Positions 27,253 through 39,000 of a DNA stretch of 64,000 nucleotides are shown one piece after another. Every line of letters begins with the position of its first letter. The first letter of the stretch is position 1. A program made the translations under genes and the position numbers. This DNA comes from Elmis aenea. Lineage: Eukaryota > Arthropoda > Insecta > Coleoptera > Elmidae. The stretch is taken from positions 558,001-622,000 of the forward strand of contig OX393579.1 of NCBI GenBank assembly GCA_947652605.1, given 5' to 3'. The notes beneath the pieces were generated by a model that worked only from the letters and a program-made list of their open reading frames with translations, was not told the DNA's origin and ran no database searches.

Positions 27253-29479
27253 ATGGAGGTAAATCCACTGAGTGTAATTTTAGTTAAGTCAGATAGTAAA
27301 GGGGATCGATTATTGTTCCGTTATCCATTCCATATACAAGAAAACAACGAGCCAACAAATACCAAACGAAAGAACCCTTACGCATTGCCTGTCGCTGAGG
27401 ATTTACTCCAATCACCGGCACCTCCAGTTTCCAATATTACTAAAGGTGATTTAACAGGGTTTACCGATGAAGTATTATCATCTCTCTTTGCCGTGAAACC
27501 AGAACTTTGTAATCAAAAATTCGAACTTAAGGTCAACGATGTCAGGTTTGTGGGCCATCCGACGCTGCTACAGTTAAGAAATAAGAAACAAGACGAATCA
27601 AGGCTGTTATTAATTAATATTGTGTTTGCTTTACAAGCACTCGCTAGTCATTCTGTAGGTAAATATAGGAAGGATTTTTTATTGGTGGTGTTTTAAGTTG
27701 TTTATGTTGCAGTTAAATGTTATTATGACCTCAGCAAAAGGATGGGTATTGCCTTGCGCCATGAGGAACAACGGTGTGGATATGTCTCAGAGCAGATTCA
27801 AACAATGGTGACTGTACATGATGATAGTTATGCTAGCAATCCAGAAGCTTCGTTTCAGACAATATTGGAAAAGTGTACGCTCGCCAAAAATATGAAAAAT
27901 GTTTATGACGATTTATGTGTTACAGGTAATTAATACTTCATTGCTTAAAATAGTGTCACTTTGCTAGTGTTTAGATAATTATGTATGTGTAAATAAAGAA
28001 ATTACTCATGTTGAGATATTTAATTGATTTGTGAGTATGTTTCTTTAATGATAGGGTTGGTTAATATTCGAATAAATAAATGGATTCCTCTAACATTTTG
28101 TTTACCACAAAAAGTTCATCAATGGCATTTACGTGGTAAAACTGTGGAACCAGAAGATATTGACCGGTAATACAAAATCAGGTTGAGTTTTTTTGTCTCT
28201 AATATTTGGTATGACTTTGCAGGTGCCTAAAAGCCCTCAGACCATATCATAGCTTATTGTTGCTCTATCCAGTTCAACAATTGAATGATTTTACATCTTT
28301 AGATGGGTCCCCTTCACTGATAAGGATGTTGTCGCAATATTCACCACTTAAAAACTTATTAACGTTAGCTATCGACTCTGACATCACGTTATCACATGTA
28401 AGTAAACACCTCATTCACAATTAACACCAAAAGCAGTCAGATTTCTGTAATATATAACAAATGACCCATTTTAGGTATTCGAACTAACAGCACATCTCGT
28501 GTACTGGGCCAAAGCGACCGTTATTTATCCAATATGTTCGACAAATAAGTATGTTATTGCTTCCGATGCCCCACTGCATTTAAATTCACCGTTAGTGGAC
28601 AAGTTTGGCGAAGTTTTTCCAGGGATGAATCTTATACAAATTATTAGTGAATTTTCTTTGCCGACGTCGCTTGGTCAAAAGTGCAATCCCCTTTGTCATC
28701 CTTCGCAACAGTCACAGCTAGTGCAGATGATAATTTGGATGCTGCAGCATCACTTGCTGTTACAGTTACACACATATATTCAGTATATGCCAACCGATCA
28801 CGGACTCACCAATACTGCGTATGTTATAACTTTATTAATTGTGAATAATTGCGATATATGTAATCGTTTGGTTAATTCTTAAAAATACTAGCATTTAAAT
28901 CTTTGTCTTCTGAAAGCGTTTTTAATTGTAATTAATTTACAAATATTGCAGAGACATTCTAAAGCATCCACCGTTATTCAGGAGCAACGATTTTTCTGAC
29001 ATCATTGCCTTAAATTCGAGTATATCACAAAATTCTCATACTGAGTCGGAAAGCGGAGCTTCAATAATATCAGAAACACCGGAGCCACATTTCGACTCTG
29101 TTAGCATGCATCGAAGTTCAAAGTGAGTCATTTTTGATCAAGTTATGTATTGATATTAAAATTTTTGTGTATCTCCAGCTTGGAAAATGTTAGTTTCACG
29201 TCGGTGGATGATGAAAAACAAGATTACCAGGAACTACTACCTGATTTTCCCGATGAAGAGAGAAGTGCAATATTTAAGGTAATTAAAATTGAATCACCTC
29301 TGAGAGTATTTGCTCACTATGTTATTTTAAATATTTAGATTCCTGCCTCAAACAACCCTGAAGACTTAAAGTTGTTCGCTAAGTTATGTAGAAGTGGATA
29401 TTTTAAAGGAAATCACCATATTGAAGAAATAATGTACCTTGAAAACTTGAGGGAGCCAGTTGCTTCAATTATTAGATAA
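27253..29479 (+). CDS. Nprl3: GATOR1 complex subunit NPRL3, with apparent C-terminal frameshift
   Basis: Eight coding exons: 27253-27658, 27713-27925, 28055-28166, 28223-28397, 28475-28818, 28952-29122, 29179-29278, 29339-29479; 553 aa as read. The N-terminal longin region starts [43 protein letters not shown] and the [20 protein letters not shown] block identify NPRL3. With NPRL2 and DEPDC5/Iml1 it forms GATOR1, the GAP for Rag GTPases that shuts off TORC1 when amino acids are scarce. Near the end the frame reads [13 protein letters not shown] and then stops at 29477-29479, but shifting by one base at about 29450 gives [20 protein letters not shown] and runs to a stop at 29547-29549, matching the expected family C-terminus. 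One base appears to be missing in a GGG run: a true mutation or an assembly error. Confidence 0.9.
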
Positions 29480-29549
29480 ATATAGAGATATATTAGTGAC
29501 ATACGAAACTGAAGACCTTGCAATAGCAATGTTTTCTTATTCAATATAG

Positions 29550-30053
29550 TTCTTCATTAATTTTAACTAATGTATAATTATATATTTATTAATTTTGTAT
29601 ATTATTTTAAAATATAATTTTTATCATGTGTTATTTAAGTGTTTTTTATGTTCGCAGTTTTAATTTTTCTTTTTTAAACAATTTATCGTCTTGGGAGTAG
29701 TATGCAGCATTGAGATACCTTGGAAAAGACAAAAATGTCGAAGAAGGTTCAGAAAAAAAGGTCAATAATCCGAGGCTTATTTTGTTTCTCTCAGAGCCAA
29801 CAATATTTGCTGATATTTGTCTTATAATTTAATAATTAGTAAGTTTTATCAATATTACAGTTAATTGTATTTTTGCTGCCTATAAAATAGGCGGTTTGAA
29901 ATGTGTTATATTGGTTGCCTATGAAACAGGCGATTAAACTGTCATACGTCAATTACATGAGTATTACAAACGTCAAACTGTATGTTTACGTTTTTAAAGA
30001 TATGTAATTGATATTGTAGCTTTGTAATAAATTTAAATCATTCGCCATTAACA
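29550..30053. promoter_or_regulatory. Intergenic region and probable Vps15 promoter
   Basis: Between NPRL3 and Vps15. It contains two related palindromic units, GCCTATAAAATAGGC at 29878-29892 and GCCTATGAAACAGGC at 29917-29931, 39 bp apart. The first contains a TATAAAA string 167 bp upstream of the Vps15 start codon. Regulatory function is inferred only from position. Confidence 0.4.
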
Positions 30054-33000
30054 ATGGGAAATCAGTTGGTGGGCATAGCCCCATCCGAAATTTTTCCTGT
30101 CGAGCACTATTTGACGGACCATAGTGAACTCAAATTTGATACAAGGTAACAAAAACATTGTTATTTAGCTGTAGTTTACTTCTAAAGCTTTGTTTTTACA
30201 GTCTGGGGAGTACGAGATTTCTTAAAGTGGCACGTGCAGAATCTCAAGAAGGTTTAATCGTCGTTAAAGTTTTTGCAATTCATGATCCGTCATTACCACT
30301 GCAGCCATACAAAGATCGCTTAGATGAAATCCGTGTTAAACTGTCATCTTCGGTTAATTGTTTGCCATTTCAGCGTGTCGTTTTCACAGACAAAGCAGGG
30401 TTGATTATGCGAGAATATGTCAAGTACAGCTTGTACGATCGTGTTAGTACAAGACCGTTCTTAACAAACATTGAAAAACGATGGATTACGTTTCAAGTTT
30501 TGTATGCTTTACATCAGTGCCATAAAGTTGGTGTTTGTCATGGAGATATTAAATTGGAGAATATTACTGTTACTTCTTGGAATTGGATTTTATTAGTTGA
30601 TTTTGCTTCTTTTAAGCCAACATTTTTACCAGAGGATAATCCTGCTGATTATTCGTACTTCTTTGATACTTCTCGTCGAAGGACATGTTACATTGCCCCC
30701 GAAAGGTTTATAAAGACTCTTAGTTCTGAAACTAGTTCCATGTTTAACGAGACTTCATGTAATTCTGGGGAGTTAAAACCTGCGATGGATATTTTTTCTG
30801 CCGGGTAAATAAATATTGTAAATTACTTTAATAATACATAATAAATTTTATTTAGTCGAAGTGCAGTCTTATGACCACTCTGTACATATTTATTTAAATC
30901 CGAGTGTAATAATGTTGATGTTTCAGATGTGCGTTGTTGGAGCTGTGGAACGAGGGGCACTCTCCATTTGATTTATCACAATTGTTAGCATATCGAACTG
31001 GAGAATATTCTCCCCAAAAACACTTGGATAAAATAGAAGATCCCGCATTAAGGTCGCTTCTAGCAAGTATGATTGAACGTGACCCCACCAAGAGATTATC
31101 AGCCGAATTATATCTGTCCCAAGAGCGTGGAAAGTTATTCCCGGAATATTTTTACACATTCTTACAACCCTACATGCAGATCTTTTCAGCGAGCCCCATA
31201 TTATCCTCAGACGAAAAAATTTTAAGACTGATAAAGGACATAGCGAGTATTTTTAAATTTTTACATCCAGAAGGTGAAGATGTCCAACTGAACGAGAAGG
31301 GGGACTCAGAAAAGCCAGATTTGGTCGTTAATCGTAGCAGCGAAGATGATGGACTGGTGATCATGACGTCTTTAGTTACTTCTTGTATCAGGGGCTTGCA
31401 CGATTGTACCTCGAAATTGCATTCGCTGGAAATATTGCTGGAACTTGCTGCACATGCGAACGAAGAAACAATTTTGGATAGAATATTGCCATTTATTGTA
31501 AGTAGAGCAAAGAATAACACCATATTTATCTTGAATTAGAGAAGGGGGCCTATTTCGCTGGTATTTTCGAGGTTTTAGTTACCAAATAGACAGTGAAAAA
31601 TAATTGCACATTCTTTTATGTACTAGCACGTAGCCCGTCCTAGGACGGGTATATTCTTAGATCATATAAACTACATGGATAACACAACACCATAGGAATA
31701 TAGTTAAGACAATGTTGCCGACATGTACAACGTGCCTTTTTAAACCTATCTCTTTCTATATTATGTGGGCCCAATATACGCTATCTTTGTTTTGGGCCCG
31801 GGCCCGCTGTCATCGTAGCGCAACCGTGATTAATAACTGTAACGTACTTCCTACCTAGCCTAGTCTAGCGACTGACGCGTGAATGACATTTAGAATTTTT
31901 TGCAATTAAAATCGTCGTTTAATTGAATCAATTGATTCTAATAAGCGGTGTTTACTGTACTTCAATAAAACTTACTAAGTCTGATCTAATGTTATTGTAT
32001 CCTCCCATATTTGACACGGAAACATCCGAGTACATTGCATCTACTAGTAGTTCAAATAACGCTTAGTTCAAATTTCGCGCGTAACCATAGTAACACACAC
32101 GATTTTACTCGGTGGGCCCGGAAAGCGAGATAGAAATATACTTTCATGTGTGTTAGAAGGAGATGCAGTATAATTGTACGTCTGGGATATGTGTACAACA
32201 TAGTTGCATTGTGGTAGCGTTATCCATGTAGTGTATAATGATCTAAGGGTATATTGTATATCTTAAATTTAAACTATTACTTTTTATAATACCGTGAGCT
32301 GCAAGTTAGACACTGTTATGTTACCGGTGAGTAAAAATTTACGGTTCATTAGACACAACCCGCGTTACAGATTACTATAATAATATTACAGATTACTATA
32401 ATAACATTACAGATTACTATAATACCATAATCTCATGATGATTGTCAAGTATGACATAAGTCAATCCGTAGCTATATTCATGCGTTATAGAGTCACAGAG
32501 TCAGGCTGGACTTTTATATATATTTAAGATTACTATAATGATATGGATTTTATTACAGATTACTATAATAACATTACAGATTACTAAAATACCATAACCT
32601 CATGATGATTGTCAAGTATGACATAAGTCAACCCGTAGCTATATTCATGCGTTATAGAGTCACAGAGTCAAGCTGGACTTTTTTTTACTAATATATTCAT
32701 CTACTTGTGATTGTTAAAAAAGAAACTACACTTACAAAAATATAAGCCTGATTTATTTTTGTTTTTTATCTCGAGATATCATCTGGTTTTGAAATAATGT
32801 GTTTTTCTTGTTGCTTTGTGAGTACCAAATTTTATTTGTAGCTGCAACAACAATTTTTTTACTTAATACTTGTTGACATAGTGCTTTATTCTCTTCTTTT
32901 TTAATTTTTCAGATGTTTTTAGTACACGATCAGAATGCCAGAGTGAAAATTGCTGCTATAAACACCATAACCCAGACTTTGGCCCTCGTGAAGCACATCC

Positions 33001-36000
33001 CTCGCTCCGACGCAAACATATTCCCCGAGTATATTTTACCAGTCCTGGGACCCTTAGCTTTGGATCCGAATATCAGTGTCCGAGCTGCCTTTGCTCAAAA
33101 TATAGCGACCCTTGCGGAGATCGCTCTGCGCTACCTGGAACAAACCCAAACCGATTGGTGCGACAAAAGCAATTTGGGCAAACATAAAGACATGCCACGG
33201 ATCAACTACGAGATAGAATTGCAGGCGCTCCACGAGATGCTTCAAAAATCGGTCAGCGCACTCTTGACCGATTCACAGACCTTGGTGAAGCAGACTCTGA
33301 TGGAGAGTGGCATCACGAAGCTCTGCGTGTTTTTTGGAAAACAGAAAGGTAACTTTGTTGTTGTGAGGTTTGATGGTTTTAATAGCATTTGCTTTGCAGC
33401 TAATGATGTGCTTCTGTCTCATATGATCACGTTTTTAAATGATAAGGAAGACAAAGAACTGAGGGGCTCGTTTTTCGACTGCATCGTTGGTGTAGCGGCT
33501 TACATAGGCTGGCATTGTTCGCTTATTTTAACGCCGTTACTGTTGCAGGTTTGAAATTATTTGTTGCCGTTTTTTTTTTGTATTTGTTGCCGTTTTATGA
33601 TGTTATTCCTGAAAAAAAAAATTTTAGGGACTCACTGATTCATGCGAGTTTGTCATAACAAAAAGCATACAAGCAATGACGTCTTTGACCGAATTAGGCT
33701 TGATAACGAAGCCAGCTCTCTGCGAATTGGTTTCTGAATGTTCGTGTTTTCTGGTCCATCCATGTTTGTGGATCAGGCAAGCAGTTGCAGGATTGCTATC
33801 GACTACTGCCACAGCACTGTCCGTACTGGACGTCCAGTGTAAAATAATGCCGATTTTAAGTATCTACATGAAGTATCCGTTGATTCAAATAGACAGGTAC
33901 AGTTGATCCGTGACGATTATGTTCTTTTGTAATTAATTTTGATTTAATTCCAGGCCTGAACTGCTGCTCGAATCTCTAGTCAACCCGATTCCGAGAACCG
34001 TGTACGATTGTGTGATAAAATACTCTAATATACAGATTTTGCTGGAAACTTTAGAAGAACGACAAAATGTGAGGAACGTTCTTAGTTCGGGACGGGTTCC
34101 AAATTATGCCGATATGCGACCTTGCTTAAAAAATGTGAGTATCCTATATTGGTTGTCATGTAGGGTTGCCAGAAGTTGAAAGTGTAAAAAGAGAACTTAT
34201 TTTTTGTGAACAATTACTCTCTACTGAAATATTTTATGGTCTAAAACAAATTTCTTAATAACTTATTCTTTACCTTAATTATTTTTAATTTTGTTCAAGT
34301 TCTCGATTGACCTAGTACAGTATACTTCAGAAATTCACATTTCTTAACAACTTATTCGTAACCATCAATATTTTAAATTTAGGCAAGTTACAGATTAACT
34401 TGATACAATATACTTCATAAATTCATATTAGACACAAAAAGACTGTATCATTTAATTGTAATTGGATTTTTACATACACTAGCACTTAGCCCGTCCTAGG
34501 ACGGGTTTATTGTATATCTTAAATTTAAACTATTACTTTTTATAATACCGTGAGCTGCAAGTTAGACACTGTTATGTTACCGGTGAGTAAAAATTTACGG
34601 TTCATTAGACACAACCCGCGTTACAGATTACTATAATAATATTACAGATTACTATAATAACATTACAGATTACTATAATACCATAACCTCATGATGATTG
34701 TCAAGTATGACATAAGTCAATCCGTAGCTATATTCATGCGTTATAGAGTCACCGAGTCAGGCTGGACTTTTATGGTGCCTTTCCACGTGAGAGTAAACTA
34801 CTCTCGATAGCAGCGTCGCCAAGGATACAGCCCCTGAGAGTAACTCGCGATTGGCTGTATCCTTGGCGACGCTGCTATCGAGAGTTGTTTACTCTCACGT
34901 GGACAGGCACCATTATATATATTTATGTGTTTCGACAGCTCTGACCCAAAACAAATTTTATAATAACTTAATCGTTACTAGATCTATTTTAATTTTAATT
35001 TCTTTTTTCGATTCAGTTAGTGCAGTGTACCTTATAAAATCATATTTAAGACATAAATATTCCTTCGTTTCATTTTTATTGAATTTTTACTAATAAATTG
35101 TTTGACAGTTCTGGTCTAAAACAACATTTTTAATCATTTAATCGTTACCAGATTTGGTTTGATTTTTATTTCCTTTTTCGATTGAGTTAGTGCATTATAC
35201 TACATAAATCCATATTTGAGACATAAATATTGCATTGTTTAATTTTTATTGGATTTTTACTAATAAATGTGTTTTGACAGTTCTGGTCCAAAACCAAATC
35301 TTTAGTAACTTAATCTTAATCCAATTTATTTTAATTTTTATTGAAGTTTACAATTACCTTGGTAACGTATACTGCAGAAATTAATTTTTGTTTGTCATAA
35401 GAACAATATTGTTCAGTTTTTATTGAAATTCATAATTACAGAACGCAACCCACTTAACACGTTGCGCCTACATGGGTATGCAGTGTGTTGAACAAAACGC
35501 CTACTTTGGTCATTTTTAGACAGCCTGCGTAACTGCTATGTCAAATTAGTTGCATGTCTATGTAGGCGTTTTGTGTCGTGGTTGCCTATCAATAGGCGCA
35601 ACGTTTAGTGGGTTGCATACTGTACATTACGCCTACATGGATATGCAATTAATTTAACGTCGTTTCTACGCAGGTTGCCTGAAAATGCCGAAAGTAGGCG
35701 CTTTGTTAAGCATATTGCATACCTATTTAGGCTCAACCTGCTAAGTGGGTTGCGTTTTGTATTTCAGTAGGCGCCTGTTATCAATAAATATAGAGTATTA
35801 CTTATGTTTAGGCTTTTCAAGCGGATTCCATACAAATAATTTATATTTGCTACATAGTAAATAAAAAAACAATTTGTAAAAAAAATAAAGTTTTTATGTA
35901 AACATATTTTACTTTATCAAACAAAGCAGAACATTTATAAGTAAAAAAATGTATTACCTAGTTCCTAGTATATTCCTGGAATAATTGTTTATTCTGAAAT

Positions 36001-39000
36001 AAATTACTTATTATTCGAGGGTCAAAATTTTTCTTACATTTAATGCTTTTAAACCTAATTGTTAAAGAAATTGGTTTTAAACATAAAAATTTAAACATCA
36101 ATCAAGTGCTTGGCACTAAAATTTTATAAAATCATAAAGTGGAGTTCATTATTTTGGCCTATAAACGACTCAGTTCTATAATTTTTTTAAAATCTGACCA
36201 AAAGTAACTTGGGGAAAAAGAGGACAAAAATTATCAGAATAAAAAACAAGAGTGGACAAAAAGATCGGGATAAAAAAGAGGACTAGTTCTTTTTAAGAGA
36301 GATATTCTGGCAATCCTATATATTATTATATGACAATGTCATATAAATTAATTAATCTATTACGTATCCTTTGTCCACTTGTCCTCTGTATATTTTTTCA
36401 TGTATATCAAGCGAATTATTTAATTTTTATTTCTTTTGTGATTAATATATAATCTTTGTACCGTTTATTATGTAGGACTCTTTTGTAACAATCTCTGCTT
36501 TTTATAGCTATTCAGGAGGTTGGTAGCGGACGGCATGACTGATACCGTCGAAGAACAGCTGTTAATAATGAGCAATCATTTGAAAAAAATTCATAAACAC
36601 AGGAGCAACATCGACGCCAAAAATAAAAGACAGAACGAAGGAAAAATCGAAATTAGCACGTCGTTAACGCCTATGAGAGTTAACGTCTGCGGTTTATCGG
36701 AAGCGAGGGGCAAAGCCGATTTAATATTACACCACAGGAAATCTCGTAAAACGAATACAGGCCCGTCGTCCGATATTACATCAAACTCCGATTGGAATAT
36801 GTTGGGAACTGAAATGTTGGCAAGACAGCCAGAAATTACAAGTACTGGTGCTATTCCTAGGGCCACATCCGAAGGTCCTTCTAGCCGGCCTTCGTCGCCT
36901 ACTTCAGAAATTCACGGGCCATTCATCAGTAGTGAACATGGGGCCAATATAAGCCTCCATGAACGATCGTATATTCAATGTACGTTTTTGCAAGTAAAAA
37001 AATTGTTTTTTTCACTAATGAAATAATTTTTGTAGATCGAACAGCTAATTGTAGTGTGGAACTAAGAAATCTTATTGCACGCCAGCAAGAACATTATTTA
37101 GAAGCATTACGGTAAGCAAATATGCAGCGTGTACAAAGTAACTTGAGCGTTATGGGGTTTTAAAAAATATGGAGAGTCCATCTGTCGGTCGTTGTACCTA
37201 CTCTTTAGTCTTTTAAAATAGTTGCAGTGAACGATTGTAACATATTTTTCTTTTATAATTACAGAAGTAAAGAATGGGCCGAACAAGCAGCGTGGCAGCC
37301 ACAACTCCCACCCCCGGGCTGGCGACTTCGAGGTTCCCTGATCGCGCATCTCCACGAGCACCGGGCCCCCGTCACACGGCTAGCACCTCTTGCTAAGCTC
37401 CCTTTGTTTGCTAGTTCGTCCATGGACGGTTACATACGAATATGGGATTGTGCCAAGATGGAGGGCAAGAGCATCGCCAATAGATCGAAACAAAGCTACA
37501 GGGTGGCCGGCGGTGTAAACGTTGCTGGTATCGCGGTGTGCGAAAATGGACAAACTTTGGCCGCCGCTGCACAGGACGGGTCGGTTTTGGTTTTGAAAGT
37601 TGAACCAACCAGTAGCAAGTAAGCTAACAATTAATTATTACAGCTGTTGATAGTTTGGGGCCCTGGGGCGTGCGTGAATATCCCAGGCAATATTTTTACC
37701 GCTCAAAAATTATTCAGTTTTTTTTTTTTTTGCAGAATGACATTAGTGCAAGCCCGACAGCTAAATGCCGATGAAGATGGGTATGCAGTAGATGTGCAGT
37801 ACCTAGATTCGGGGCCGCAAAGTGTCCTTGTATATGCGACACTTTACGGTGCTATGGTAGGATGGGACTTGAGGGCACCAGGTACTGCGTGGAGACTCGA
37901 AAACGGTCTCAAACATGGGGTTACTACCAGTTTCTGTTTGGACTCTCATCATAGTTGGTTGACACTCGGCACCAGCAGTGGACACCATTGTGTATGGGAC
38001 TTGCGGTTCCAGTTACCCATCACTAGCATAGAACATCCATCAGGTTTATTTTTAGTTTAATTTTTTTAAGCCTCATCGTATGTATAAAATACTGCATTAA
38101 ACAAAACAAAAGAACTTACATCTCCCATGAATAGATGGTAACATAGCATATACTTGTTTCTGGGAGAACTGTTTTAGCTGGTAATTATTAAAATAAAGCA
38201 ATTTGCTGATTGCAAACTTTTTTGTTTCATATATTCATCGATCAAATGTTGTTATCTGTTGATATTTAATTTATTTGCAGCTGAATAATTTACAATGTTT
38301 TTCAATTTCTTTCAGGTCTAAGGATCAGAAAGGTAATAAGTCACCCCACAGAGCATTCTTGGATAATTTCTAGCGTGCAAGGCAACAACGAGATATCCAT
38401 GTGGAATTTGGAGACATCATTTCGACAGAGCGTTCTCTGGGGCAGCAGTTCACCTCCCTTGTCCAAAACACATGTAAGTCTTGCTGTTTTTGTATGGCGA
38501 AAAGAAACAAATAATTTTTTAAAGTTACATAATCAAGAATTTCTAATATTATCCGGTACTAGTAATAAAGTGCTTATGAGCGATTTAATTTTTAATTTTA
38601 AAATCGTATTTAATTAACTTCTACCTAAGTGCAGAGATAAATGACTAGAATTTTGATTTATTTAAATAAAATTTACATTTATGTTGTTATGTTAAATGCT
38701 CCCTATTGTGTGATATTCATAACATTCTAAGATTGCTTAATCAAGTGTACATTTCGCGAATATATATTATTAAAGTGTATTATCATAATGCAGATGTAGC
38801 AAAAAAAAAAAAATTCTTTAGTGGTGATTTAAAACTTATTAGCAGTACATAGTTACCTTATTGTCGAATTTAATTTAAATATATAGTTTTTTATGTCTGT
38901 TTTGTGACAAAAGATACATTTATGGCTAACAGCTGTGCTCATGGATTAATATAATAAATTTTCAAAGTATTTATAGGAAAGACAGTTAAGTCACAAATTT

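Larger units (their letters stand above)
34163..36316. mobile_element. TA-flanked TIR element, copy 1, in Vps15 intron 7
   Basis: Ends are GGGTTGCCAGAA (left) and TTCTGGCAATCC (right), flanked by TA at 34161-34162 and 36317-36318. About 2.15 kb, of which about 450 bp is a nested insertion. A second copy with the same ends lies at 55358-56865. It contains several diverged internal units of the form (GTTTTGACAGTTCTGG...) and a 313-bp palindrome. No transposase frame was recognised, so it is non-autonomous; TA target sites fit the Tc1/mariner superfamily. Confidence 0.85.
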
